Assembly (NCBI GenBank): GCA_003648985.1 | Contig: QMQQ01000007.1 | Span: 1-23,275 of the forward strand | Direction: 5' to 3' | DNA length: 23,275 nt | Source of the DNA: Candidatus Woesearchaeota archaeon | GTDB lineage: Archaea > Nanobdellota > Nanobdellia > Woesearchaeales > B54-G15 | Shown here: in pieces, positions 1 through 7,625 of the stretch | Layout: the number at the start of each line of letters is the position of its first letter | How positions within the stretch are numbered: position 1 is the first letter of the stretch | Program-made: the position numbers and the translations under genes | The notes under the pieces: generated by a model | The model's database searches: none | Told to the model about the DNA's origin: nothing | What the model saw: only the letters and a program-made list of their open reading frames with translations

Positions 1-996
1 AAGGGTATTGTAAAAATTAAAATTGTTAAGCGACGCTTCGCTTCACCAACACCCATCGGGCTAAAAATAATTAAATCAAAAAAACTCAAACCTGAAGAAT
101 TAATCGAAACATTAACTCCAGAGATACTCATAAAAGGAACATGGAAATCCAATAGATTCAGAGCATACGACGTTGAGATAAACGTTCCTCCTGTTTATCT
201 TGGAAAAAAACAACCATACAAACGTTTTCTAGACAAAGTCAGAGAAAAACTGGTTGCAATGGGTTTTACTGAAATGACAGGCCCAATTGTTGAAACAGAT
301 TTCTGGGATATGGATGCCTTGTTCATGCCACAGTTCCATTCTGCCCGAGACATTCATCAAGCCTACTACATAAAAGAACCAACCCGTGGAAAAATTGATA
401 AAAAATATCTAGAACGAGTTAAGTTAGCGCATGAAAAAGGAGTTCTCGGAAGCAAGGGCTGGCAATACAAATTCGATACAGAAAGAACAAAAAGATTGCT
501 CTTAAGAACTCAGGGCACAGCATGTTCAGCAAGAATGCTCGCATCACCCCAATTAAAGATTCCAGGAAAATATTTCGGCATTACTCGTTGCTTTAGGTAT
601 GATGTTATTGATGCAACACACAGCTGTGACTTTTGTCAAACAGAAGGCATCGTGGTTGATGAAAAAGTAAATCTTAGACACCTATTTGGCTTGCTCAAAC
701 AATTCGCAATTACATTTGCAGAAACAGATAAAATCAAACTCGTTCCGGGATATTTTCCATTTACAGAACCGAGTGTAGAGATATTTGCTAAGCATCCAAA
801 GCTTGGCTGGCTTGAACTTGGCGGAGCTGGCATATTCAGACCTGAAGTTGTATATTCTCTCTTGGGAAAATACGTTCCTGTACTGGCCTGGGGTCTTGGC
901 ATAGACAGAATTGCAATGTTCAAACTAAACATAAAAGACATAAGAGACTTATTTACGCATGACCTTCAAATGCTAAGAGAAAAACCTTTACCATAA
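1..996 (+). CDS. pheS: Phenylalanyl-tRNA synthetase alpha subunit (5' truncated by window edge)
   Basis: Catalytic alpha subunit of the (αβ)2 class II synthetase that charges tRNA-Phe with phenylalanine in the cytoplasm. The frame is open from the first base, so the N-terminus lies outside the window; 331 residues are visible against roughly 500 in archaeal PheS. Seen: class II motif 2 as CFRYDVIDATH followed by FCQTEGIVV (about residues 197–220 of the visible part), the FTEPSVE substrate-pocket motif, ELGGAGIFRPEV, and motif 3 as GLGIDRIAMF near residue 300. The usual archaeal FHQVEG reads FCQTEG here. The stop codon is followed after two bases by pheT, the standard pheS–pheT operon. Confidence 0.97.
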   Translation, partial: KGIVKIKIVKRRFASPTPIGLKIIKSKKLKPEELIETLTPEILIKGTWKSNRFRAYDVEINVPPVYLGKKQPYKRFLDKVREKLVAMGFTEMTGPIVETDFWDMDALFMPQFHSARDIHQAYYIKEPTRGKIDKKYLERVKLAHEKGVLGSKGWQYKFDTERTKRLLLRTQGTACSARMLASPQLKIPGKYFGITRCFRYDVIDATHSCDFCQTEGIVVDEKVNLRHLFGLLKQFAITFAETDKIKLVPGYFPFTEPSVEIFAKHPKLGWLELGGAGIFRPEVVYSLLGKYVPVLAWGLGIDRIAMFKLNIKDIRDLFTHDLQMLREKPLP

Positions 997-998
997 AA

Positions 999-2642
999 AT
1001 GCCATCAATAACATTCTCAATTCAAGACCTGGAAAAATTGATAGGTAAAAAGCTGCCAAAAGAAAAAGAAAAGCTAGCTGATTTACTAAGTTACTGCAAA
1101 GCAGAAATAGAATCCATTTCAGATGACCAGATAACGATATCCCTTGCAGATACAAATCTTCCATACCTATGGAGTGTGGAAGGCATAGCAAGATTACTGA
1201 AAGGTGTTCTCTCTGTAGAAACAGGACTTCCTTCTTTTAGAATAGAAAAAAGCAACTACAAAATAATTGTCGATAAAAGTATTACAAAGATAAGGCCTTT
1301 CATTGCAGGATTTATTGCAAAAGGAAAACCAATTGGAGAATATCTTCTCCTTCAGCTGATTCAGCTACAGGAAAAGTTCTGCGAGTCTTATGGAAGAAAA
1401 AGATCAAAGGTATCAATAGGAATATATCCAAGTGAAAAAATCCAATTCCCTGTACATTACAAAGCAGTGCAACCAACAGCAATCAGTTTCATCCCTCTTG
1501 ATTTCACTGAAAAGCTAAATCTTAAACAAATCCTAAAAAGACATCCAAAAGGCAAACAATACAGCTGGATAATAGAACAATTCAATCGTTATCCAATCCT
1601 AATTGATGAAAAAAACCAAGTCCTATCGTTTCCTCCAATTATAAACAGCCAAGAAACAGGAAAGGTCTCAGTCAAAGATAGCGAACTGTTCATCGAAGTA
1701 ACAGGAACCGATGAAAAAGCTGTAAGCCTCGCATGCAATATATTCAGCCAAGCTTTATTCGACAGAGGCTTCAAAATCTATGAAATCGAAGTTTTTTATC
1801 CAGAGCATAAAATCAAATTTCCAATAGCTAAGGGCGAAACAACAAAAATAGATTATGACTACATCAACGAATTGCTTGGATTGAACCTCAGCAAAGAAGA
1901 AATACGTCATTTGTTAAAAGCAATGCGCTTTGGCGTAAAAGACGACAAAGCAATCATCCCCTTTTATAGGCAGGATATAATGCATCAGTGTGATATTGCA
2001 GAAGATGTTGCAATAGCTTACGGCTATAACAAAATAAAAACAGCCGACATGACAAGCTATTCAATCGGCAAGCCACTTAAAATCATCCCTTTTATAGATA
2101 AAGTAAGGGAACTAACAATAGGCGCTGGCTACCAAGAGATTTTCTCGCATTTATTAACAAACAAGGAACTGCTTTACGAAAAAACAAATACTCCTGACCT
2201 GGGAACAGTCGAAATAAAGGAATATATGACAAAAACATATTCTGTCGTAAGGACATGGCTCATACCAATCCTGCTCGATGTGCTTAGCAAAAACAAGCAC
2301 AGAGATTATCCTCAGCGTATATTCGAAGAAGGCATTGTGACAAGACGAATAAAAGATAAAATAGAAGACAGAAGAAGCATAGCCTTAGCAACATCCCATG
2401 CAGAAGCGAACTATACTGAAATAAGACAGGTTATTGATTTCATAATGAGAAACTTGGGCGTGAACTATAAAATAGTCGAAACATCTCATCCCGCATTCAT
2501 TCCAGGAAGAGTTGCATCAATTTTAGTAAAAGAAAAGCCTGTTGGTTTCCTTGGTGAAATCCATCCCTCTGTTCTGGAAAAATTCGAACTCAATATGCCT
2601 GTTGCTGCAGCTGAAATAGACCTAACAAAACTATTCGGGTGA
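999..2642 (+). CDS. pheT: Phenylalanyl-tRNA synthetase beta subunit
   Basis: Beta subunit of PheRS, which binds tRNA-Phe and, in archaea, carries the editing site for mischarged tyrosine in its B3/B4 region. The 547-residue product matches the usual archaeal PheT length (about 550), shorter than the bacterial form because the N-terminal tRNA-binding-like domain is absent. Visible features include a B3/B4-type segment around residues 80–250, the B5 region starting near FPIAKGETTKIDYDYINELLG, and the catalytic-like core with EDVAIAYGYNKI and FLGEIHPSVLEKFEL near the C-terminus. It begins two bases after the pheS stop, so translation is probably coupled. It is followed five bases later by the Toprim gene. 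Confidence 0.96.
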   Translation: MPSITFSIQDLEKLIGKKLPKEKEKLADLLSYCKAEIESISDDQITISLADTNLPYLWSVEGIARLLKGVLSVETGLPSFRIEKSNYKIIVDKSITKIRPFIAGFIAKGKPIGEYLLLQLIQLQEKFCESYGRKRSKVSIGIYPSEKIQFPVHYKAVQPTAISFIPLDFTEKLNLKQILKRHPKGKQYSWIIEQFNRYPILIDEKNQVLSFPPIINSQETGKVSVKDSELFIEVTGTDEKAVSLACNIFSQALFDRGFKIYEIEVFYPEHKIKFPIAKGETTKIDYDYINELLGLNLSKEEIRHLLKAMRFGVKDDKAIIPFYRQDIMHQCDIAEDVAIAYGYNKIKTADMTSYSIGKPLKIIPFIDKVRELTIGAGYQEIFSHLLTNKELLYEKTNTPDLGTVEIKEYMTKTYSVVRTWLIPILLDVLSKNKHRDYPQRIFEEGIVTRRIKDKIEDRRSIALATSHAEANYTEIRQVIDFIMRNLGVNYKIVETSHPAFIPGRVASILVKEKPVGFLGEIHPSVLEKFELNMPVAAAEIDLTKLFG

Positions 2643-2647
2643 TTTAA

Positions 2648-3058
2648 ATGAGCAGAAAACCACTTCGTGAAGAGCCCCTCGACAAACTAAGACAGTTTTT
2701 CAAGCATCTAAAACTTGCTTCATCTGATAGAGCTGTCCTCGTCGAAAAACCAGCAATAAAAAGAATGCTCGAAGCAAGGGATGTAAAAAACATTTTCGTG
2801 CTCAAAGAACCTATCTTCGAACTTGCAGAAGAAATAGCTTCAAAATTCAAAGAATGTATCGTCTTGCTTGACGTAGATAACAGAGGAGAAAAATTGTACA
2901 AAGAAGTAAAAGTCGAACTTGAACGTGCAGGCCTTCACATAGATCAGCGTTTCAGAAATTTCCTGTATCATATCGAAGCAAAAACAGTAGATGGCCTAAT
3001 CTCATATGCAGAAAAATATTTATCCACAGCACTACAAAAAAGAAATATCGATCTGTGA
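2648..3058 (+). CDS. Small Toprim-domain protein (RNase M5/DnaG-primase-like fold)
   Basis: A 136-residue protein with a compact Toprim fold: the conserved glutamate appears in VLVEKPAIKRM (E33) and the DxD metal-binding pair in LLDVDNRGEKL (D75, D77), followed by HIDQRFRNFLYHIE. This arrangement matches the archaeal stand-alone Toprim family (COG1658-like), which is related to bacterial RNase M5, but its archaeal substrate is not established. The family usually has VEGK after the first strand, and here it is VEKP. The start ATG is preceded by GGGTGATTTAA, a good Shine-Dalgarno sequence overlapping the pheT stop, so the gene is the third member of the pheS–pheT operon. The fold is clear, and the exact reaction is unknown. 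Confidence 0.8.
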   Translation: MSRKPLREEPLDKLRQFFKHLKLASSDRAVLVEKPAIKRMLEARDVKNIFVLKEPIFELAEEIASKFKECIVLLDVDNRGEKLYKEVKVELERAGLHIDQRFRNFLYHIEAKTVDGLISYAEKYLSTALQKRNIDL

Positions 3059-3070
3059 TCAATCCATTGC

Positions 3071-3093
3071 TGTCGATTCGACACCATTCTTTT
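3071..3093 (+). terminator. Possible terminator of the pheST–Toprim operon
   Basis: A short inverted repeat (TGTCGATTCGACA; 4-bp stem with a 5-nt loop) sits 12 nt after the Toprim stop and is followed by ATTCTTTTTC. Archaeal termination depends mainly on the U-rich run, which is short here, so the call is weak. Confidence 0.3.
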
Positions 3094-3179
3094 TCAACCA
3101 CCTTATATAAAGGAAGCACTATAAAATAAACATAATAGCCAAAAAAAGATTTCTCTTCGAAAAAATATTTCTGTTTAAA

Positions 3180-4616
3180 CTAACGCCGCTTCCTTCCCCT
3201 CTCCTTTCTTAGTCTTTCTTTCTTTAGCACTTCTTCCTCATACTCTTTTGCTAAATCAATGTTGCCTTCTTTCCACTTTTTCCAGATCGGATCTGTTAAT
3301 TTTTTCCATTTCTTTGAATAGTTATCCAAATGCCGGACTATCTTTTTATCTTCAACTATCGTTTCAGCACCTGAATGTGTTGGCCTTGCATTGCATTTCT
3401 TAACAGCTTTTCTCAAAACATACGGACAGTCAATTATCATACACGGCCTTAGCAGATTTTCAACATAAGGTCTTTGCTTACTTATCTCCTTGAAAAAAGG
3501 AGAAGTTATTGCTTTCCACAAGCTTTTGTTCTTAATATTGTCAACAGCAAAATGAGAAAAAACACACGGCTCAACATCACCATGGCAGTTTATATGCAAA
3601 TAACCAGTATTAAAATCTTTAGCCAATGCTCCAGCCATACATCCACCAACATAAGGACCATCGTTCCAAAAATCTCCTATGAATATCGGCCTATTAGCCC
3701 TAACCCAATGAACAAACTTAAGCAGCCTTAGTCTTTGCTCTGGTGTTGCCATCATATCAACGTTCGGCCTTAATCCTATCGGAATATATTGAAAATACCA
3801 TCCAAATAAGCATCCTTTGTTGATATAAAAATCTATAAACTTCTTACTTGAAAGGATTTCACTGTTATACTTTGTCGGTGTTGCACTAAATCCAAACAGA
3901 ACACCCGCATTTCTAAGATTGTCCATCGCCTTCATAACCTTCTTGTAAACACCTTTTCCTCTCCTTAAATCAGTTTCTCGCTCAAAACCTTCAACACTGA
4001 TCGCAGCAGCAACATTCCCTAGCTTAGCAAGCTTTTCAGCATTTCTTTCATTCAATAAAGTTCCATTTGTATAAGTCTGAAAATAGCAATCATTATGCTT
4101 TTTAAACATCTTGAACAAACCCTCCCATACATACGGCTCGCCACCGCTTATAGTGTAAAAATAAACTCCAAGCCTCTTTGCTTCCCTTATAATTCTATCA
4201 ACTGTTTCAAAATCAAGGTCTTCTTCTCGTGTGTATTCCCCAGCATAGCATCCTTTACAACGCAGATTACACCTCATCGTCGGGCTGATAACAAGCAAAA
4301 AAGGTGGCTTAAAACCGTGTTGCTTGATGAATTTCCATCTCCTTTTGGCTCCGATAAACAAAGCGTTAACAAAAAGATTTTCAGCAAGCTTATTCCTGCT
4401 CCTTTTATTCAATTGCGTAAGAATTTTCTTAACCAAACCAACAGAAGGATGCTGACTCTCCCATTTATCCCTAACATACCTCACCGTTTTTTTGAATTTC
4501 TCAGGAACCAACTGCTCAGCCACATGCGTTAATCTTATTATCGTTCTGTCAGAAAGTCTCGGCGTTATCCAAAAAACACCCTTAATAAATTGTTTTAGGA
4601 AAAAATCTTTTATCAC
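3180..4616 (-). CDS. Radical SAM protein with SPASM-like C-terminus, function unknown
   Basis: Radical S-adenosylmethionine enzyme of about 478 residues. The [4Fe-4S] motif is CNLRCKGC (CX3CX2C, near residues 116–123), followed by YTISGGEPYVW and AISVEGFERET, the SAM-binding GGE and barrel-strand motifs. The C-terminal third has further cysteines in GGCMAG, INCHGDVEPCVF and RPCMIIDCP, as in SPASM/auxiliary-cluster proteins. The layout (long basic N-terminal region, then ISPTMRCNLRCKGCYAGE) resembles a family I know as widespread in bacteria and uncharacterised, so lateral transfer is possible. Start choice: AGGAGG (minus strand, 4630–4625) lies 8 nt before GTG at 4616, whereas the longer frame's GTG at 4625 overlaps that site. 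It overlaps the Shine-Dalgarno/stop region of the upstream regulator gene, so the two are probably co-transcribed. Confidence 0.88.
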   Translation of the reverse strand: MIKDFFLKQFIKGVFWITPRLSDRTIIRLTHVAEQLVPEKFKKTVRYVRDKWESQHPSVGLVKKILTQLNKRSRNKLAENLFVNALFIGAKRRWKFIKQHGFKPPFLLVISPTMRCNLRCKGCYAGEYTREEDLDFETVDRIIREAKRLGVYFYTISGGEPYVWEGLFKMFKKHNDCYFQTYTNGTLLNERNAEKLAKLGNVAAAISVEGFERETDLRRGKGVYKKVMKAMDNLRNAGVLFGFSATPTKYNSEILSSKKFIDFYINKGCLFGWYFQYIPIGLRPNVDMMATPEQRLRLLKFVHWVRANRPIFIGDFWNDGPYVGGCMAGALAKDFNTGYLHINCHGDVEPCVFSHFAVDNIKNKSLWKAITSPFFKEISKQRPYVENLLRPCMIIDCPYVLRKAVKKCNARPTHSGAETIVEDKKIVRHLDNYSKKWKKLTDPIWKKWKEGNIDLAKEYEEEVLKKERLRKERGRKRR

Positions 4617-4618
4617 CT

Positions 4619-5104
4619 TTACCACCTCCTAAAAGGATTAAATCGTCTTAGAGTTCTTTTAGCAAGAACAACATTTGACAGCAAGCTTAAAGCACCACCA
4701 GCAATCTCATACTCCCTAACAAGATTAGAGAACCTTTTTCTTTTAGCCCCATCTTTCTCAGCTTCTGCACATTTCTTCAAAATATTTATTAAAGGTTTGA
4801 CTTCATTTTTAACAAAACTCTTGAACAAACCATCAAGAGCTTCGATAAAAGAAGCATTTGCAGTGTACAGGTTTTTTCTCTTCCTTTTTCCAACAATAGA
4901 AACAAGCCCAAGCCTTACCATCATAGAAAGAGCTGGACTAACTAAGCTTACAGAATGATTCAACTGCTTTGCTATCTCTTCCTGCGTTAGAGCATTCCTC
5001 TCAAAAAGCAACAAACCCCAAATCTTTCCTGCACTCTCACCGATTCCCCAAAGCTTTCCAATCCTTCCAGTTCTTTCTATAAACTCCTTCCTCAATTTAT
5101 TCAT
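4619..5104 (-). CDS. GbsR/MarR-like winged-helix transcriptional regulator
   Basis: A 161-residue predicted DNA-binding protein. Residues 8–82 match the GbsR-type winged helix: FIERTGRIGKLWGIGESAGKIWGLLLF, a helix-turn-helix in LTQEEIAKQLNHSVSLVSPALS, then a wing with a basic stretch (GKRKRKNLYTA). The remaining half is helical and lysine-rich and could be a dimerisation or sensing region. It is the first gene of a two-gene minus-strand unit with the radical SAM gene and is divergent from a second radical SAM gene. A perfect inverted repeat touches its start codon, suggesting autoregulation. The ATG is about 30 nt from a TATA box, consistent with a leaderless or near-leaderless mRNA. The regulator role is well supported; the effector is unknown. 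Confidence 0.82.
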   Translation of the reverse strand: MNKLRKEFIERTGRIGKLWGIGESAGKIWGLLLFERNALTQEEIAKQLNHSVSLVSPALSMMVRLGLVSIVGKRKRKNLYTANASFIEALDGLFKSFVKNEVKPLINILKKCAEAEKDGAKRKRFSNLVREYEIAGGALSLLSNVVLAKRTLRRFNPFRRW

Positions 5105-5122
5105 TTCAGTTTTTTCTGAAAT
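5103..5122. promoter_or_regulatory. Candidate operator: perfect 7-bp inverted repeat ATTTCAG-N6-CTGAAAT
   Basis: Perfect dyad with a TTTTTT spacer, overlapping the ATG of the GbsR-like gene and lying between that ATG and the shared TATA box. A dimer bound here would cover the expected transcription start of the regulator gene. The symmetry is seen directly; that the neighbouring regulator binds it is inference. Confidence 0.55.
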
Positions 5123-5132
5123 TTGAGAATTA

Positions 5133-5140
5133 TTTATAAA
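5133..5140. promoter_or_regulatory. Shared palindromic TATA box (TTTATAAA) for divergent genes
   Basis: Self-complementary TATA element centred 27–28 nt before the plus-strand ATG at 5164 and about 32 nt before the minus-strand ATG at 5104. Read on the minus strand it is preceded by CGAAACC, a good BRE-like sequence. No other TATA-like element lies in this 59-nt gap. Confidence 0.65.
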
Positions 5141-5163
5141 GGTTTCGTGTCTACAGAATATTA

Positions 5164-6165
5164 ATGCTGAACAAACGGAAAATAAAGGAAATAATCAAAG
5201 AAGCAGAAAAAATCTATAAAAAGCATTTCAAACCATTAACCTGGTTCGAAAGAGCAATATTCTTTTCCTGGTATTGCAGCATTGCAGATTGTAAATTCTG
5301 CTACATGTCAACAAAAAAAGGAAAAGTTAGCAAACTCGCAAGACGCAGAATAGAAAGTATGTTAGCGGAACTTCTCATATGCAAACTTCAGCAATGGCAA
5401 CTCGGATTCATTTCAGGCGGCCATAATGTTTTTAGACTGTTTGAGTTCAAAAAAATACTTCAAGCCCTATCATCAATTGCTCAGGAACGTCTCTGGATAA
5501 ACATAGGAGCTCTAACCAAAAAAGAATTGGAAGAGTTCAGGCCGTACTTAAAAGGCGTTGTTGCTTCGATCGAAACATTAAACAAAAAGATTCATCGTTT
5601 CGTTTGCCCAAGCAAACCGATTACACCATTTAAACAAATGCTAAAATCTGCAGCAGAACTCGGCATCAAACGTGCAATGACAATTATCATCGGTCTGGGA
5701 GAAACAGAAGATGATTTTGCTTTATTAAAGGATTTTATCCACGAACACGATATTACAAAAATACATATTTACGCTTTAAACCCGCAAAAAGGGACAATAT
5801 TCGAAAACAAGCCGTCACCAAATCCGTTATATCACGCGTGGTGGATAGCGAAAACAAGAATTGCTTTTCCAAAAATTGATATTCAGGCGGGAATCTGGCT
5901 CGATAAAGTAACGAATGTTGCATTGCTGCTTAAAGCAGGAGCAAATTCATTAAGCAAATTTCCAGCAATAAGATACTTCAATTCTCAACAAGCAAAAGAA
6001 ATTGAATACCAAGCAAAACTTGCTGGAAGAAAATTCCTTGGAAGTTTGACGAGAATTAACAAAAATAAATTAAAAGAGTATGCCTCCATTGCTGAACAAC
6101 TAAGAATTATGAAGTGGTTTTCTAAATACATGTCTAGGTTGACTCGTTCTCATGCAATTCAATAA
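5164..6165 (+). CDS. BioB-like radical SAM protein, function unknown
   Basis: A 333-residue radical SAM enzyme. The cluster motif is C38-SIAD-C43-KF-C46, a CX4CX2C spacing rather than the canonical CX3CX2C, followed by a SAM-binding FISGGHN and barrel segments VVASIETLNKKIH and TIIIGLGETEDDF. The fold order (ISGG, ETLN, GLGE, HIYALNPQKGT) resembles biotin synthase-related archaeal radical SAM proteins. Near the C-terminus, TNVALLLKAGANSLSKFPAI looks like the BioB-type barrel end. The natural substrate cannot be read from the sequence. It is divergent from the regulator/radical SAM unit and shares its TATA box; the predicted mRNA is leaderless. Its 3' end overlaps the convergent zinc-ribbon gene by 32 bp. 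Confidence 0.85.
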   Translation: MLNKRKIKEIIKEAEKIYKKHFKPLTWFERAIFFSWYCSIADCKFCYMSTKKGKVSKLARRRIESMLAELLICKLQQWQLGFISGGHNVFRLFEFKKILQALSSIAQERLWINIGALTKKELEEFRPYLKGVVASIETLNKKIHRFVCPSKPITPFKQMLKSAAELGIKRAMTIIIGLGETEDDFALLKDFIHEHDITKIHIYALNPQKGTIFENKPSPNPLYHAWWIAKTRIAFPKIDIQAGIWLDKVTNVALLLKAGANSLSKFPAIRYFNSQQAKEIEYQAKLAGRKFLGSLTRINKNKLKEYASIAEQLRIMKWFSKYMSRLTRSHAIQ

Positions 6166-6325
6166 AATTCTTTAGTGCTTTTGCTTTCATGTCCAACTCA
6201 GCAAGCTTCTGCAAAAACGAAAGATCACTAAAATGCTCCTTAGCACATTCCTCGCAATAGAATTCACTCGAATCCTTGATCCTATAAGATGCTGTTCTTC
6301 CGCAAATAATGCATTTTTTCTTCAT
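6134..6325 (-). CDS. Mini zinc-ribbon protein
   Basis: A 63-residue protein with one four-cysteine zinc site, C5-II-C8 and C24-EE-C27 (KCIICGRTASY and FYCEECAKEHF), followed by a charged helix. No enzyme motif is present. Its ATG lies three bases after the stop codon of the PIN-domain gene (TAGGAGATG), so it is probably translated by coupling or re-initiation as the last gene of a three-gene unit. Its 3' end runs 32 bp into the convergent radical SAM gene. Clear Cys spacing and operon position support it as real. The function is unknown; binding of nucleic acid or protein is the usual role of such ribbons. Confidence 0.7.
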   Translation of the reverse strand: MKKKCIICGRTASYRIKDSSEFYCEECAKEHFSDLSFLQKLAELDMKAKALKNFIELHENEST

Positions 6326-6328
6326 CTC

Positions 6329-7015
6329 CTATTCTTCCTCCACAATCCTATCAATTTCTTTTTTCGAAATAGCACAGCCTCTTACTTTCAATGCCCAGAG
6401 AGCAGCATCAAGAACCCTTCTCCTTCCATAACAAGCAACTTTCGTTACAAATTTATCCAATAAACCAAGCTCGTAAGCAACCGTTACTAGTTCAGTACTT
6501 CTAATGATATCAACATTCTTTAAATAATTCCTGAACTCTTCGACATTATCCCAATTAACATGTACCTTCTCATGTATCCTACGTTCAAAAAGAGTAGCAA
6601 GCCTTTCTGGAGCTTCAAGAAACATTCTAACTGTCCTCTCATCCACAACAGTAGCATCAGCATCCAAAACAGCATCAGCAGCAAGAACCTCAACCTCACC
6701 TTCATGAACAATGCGCAACCAATCACCACCAATCCTAAAAGAATGATTTGCAAGTTCAAGAAGCTTATCCCTCAGCTTAAAAATTTTTGCATTCTTAATC
6801 ACTTCAAGCACATTATCATCAATTAACTTCGCTACTTGAAATGCTTCGAATTCATACCTCTTCATTTCAAAAGGTTTGTCTATCAACTCTCTCCTTACAG
6901 CAGGTGTGATAAAAAACTTGCCTCCAAACTTCTTCTTCAACGGTTCAAGCAACCAAAGCAAATTGTTCGTTGCTAAACTTATAATAGGTCCTGCATCAAA
7001 ACCTATTGTTTTCAT
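6329..7015 (-). CDS. PIN-domain protein (predicted ribonuclease)
   Basis: A 228-residue protein whose first 130 residues form a PIN nuclease domain. D7 lies in IGFDAGPIISLA, E43 in AVRRELIDK, the third acidic cluster in HEGEVEVLAADAVLDADA (about 104–121), and a late acidic site in TVVDERTVRMF (D125). These correspond to the Mg2+-binding acidic residues of PIN ribonucleases. The DAGPIISLA start resembles PIN proteins of the DUF3368 type that serve as toxins with small HTH antitoxins. The last 90 residues are an extra helical region. The start codon overlaps the stop of the upstream HTH-like gene in ATGA. It is either a housekeeping RNA-processing enzyme or half of a toxin–antitoxin-like pair. 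Confidence 0.75.
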   Translation of the reverse strand: MKTIGFDAGPIISLATNNLLWLLEPLKKKFGGKFFITPAVRRELIDKPFEMKRYEFEAFQVAKLIDDNVLEVIKNAKIFKLRDKLLELANHSFRIGGDWLRIVHEGEVEVLAADAVLDADATVVDERTVRMFLEAPERLATLFERRIHEKVHVNWDNVEEFRNYLKNVDIIRSTELVTVAYELGLLDKFVTKVACYGRRRVLDAALWALKVRGCAISKKEIDRIVEEE

Positions 7016-7584
7016 TTTAAACCAAAAATCTTCCTTGCTTTAGCCAATCTCTCCTCAACTGGAACAGCATCAGGAAACTTATCAATAATTTTTGTTTTTC
7101 CCACATAGCTCAGCAAATCCCACTGACTAACACCAAGTAGATGCGCTGTTGTTTCTATTGAAAGACCATGTTCATACAGTTTACTCGCTTTAACGATCTT
7201 AGCTTTACTCAGTACATCCTCTATATACCACTTAAGTTTTTTCTCAATCTTTCCGATCAAAGAGAGAATCTTCTTCATTTCTCCTCTGAACCTGCCAAAG
7301 TTCTCTTCCTTCAAATCTCGTCTGGCATACTCTAACTTATTTAAAATCAACTCTAGAGTTCTATTCAAATCCTTTATCTTCTCATGTTTGCCTCTGTGCA
7401 ACAATTTCGCTAGTGCGTACATCACAACCGCTACAGTTATAGAATCCTTATCCTGATAAACAGACGCATTATGTACAGTCCTATTAGAAAGAGCATCAAG
7501 AAGAACAGCATCCATCTTTTTCAAAGATTTAACTGCTTCATCTAAAACAGCAAGAATATCCTTCCTTACTTTCTCCTCCATCAT
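7012..7584 (-). CDS. Helical protein with C-terminal HTH-like segment, possible partner of the PIN protein
   Basis: Unrecognised as a whole. About 190 residues, almost entirely helical and charged, with a C-terminal segment GLSIETTAHLLGVSQWDLLSYVG that looks like the helix-turn-helix of small antitoxins (UPF0175-like) that pair with PIN toxins. The frame can be extended to a TTG at 7593, but two consecutive ATGs (7584, 7581) lie about 24 nt from a minus-strand TATA-like TTTTTATAC (7612–7604), so 7584 is the likely start. Its stop overlaps the PIN start by ATGA. Role as antitoxin or regulator is inference from context and the short HTH-like match. Confidence 0.6.
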   Translation of the reverse strand: MMEEKVRKDILAVLDEAVKSLKKMDAVLLDALSNRTVHNASVYQDKDSITVAVVMYALAKLLHRGKHEKIKDLNRTLELILNKLEYARRDLKEENFGRFRGEMKKILSLIGKIEKKLKWYIEDVLSKAKIVKASKLYEHGLSIETTAHLLGVSQWDLLSYVGKTKIIDKFPDAVPVEERLAKARKIFGLK

Positions 7585-7595
7585 CAAGAACAAAA

Positions 7596-7612
7596 TTTTA
7601 ATAGTATAAAAA
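7596..7612. promoter_or_regulatory. Abutting divergent TATA-like elements
   Basis: Plus-strand TTTTAATAG (7596–7604) lies 26 nt before the cdc6 ATG at 7626. The minus-strand TTTTTATAC (7612–7604) lies about 24 nt before the ATG at 7584. The two would share the gap between divergent genes. Confidence 0.4.
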
Positions 7613-7625
7613 CCTATCTACGAAT

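Noticed and set aside
3101..3117. TATA-like CTTATATAAAGG in the gap between the convergent Toprim and radical SAM genes, possibly a small-RNA promoter
   Set aside because: Nothing downstream on either strand looks like a gene or structured RNA, and such motifs are expected by chance in AT-rich spacers.
4095..4532. 145-residue frame opposite the SPASM radical SAM gene
   Set aside because: Shadow of a gene with well-conserved motifs; no family resemblance of its own.
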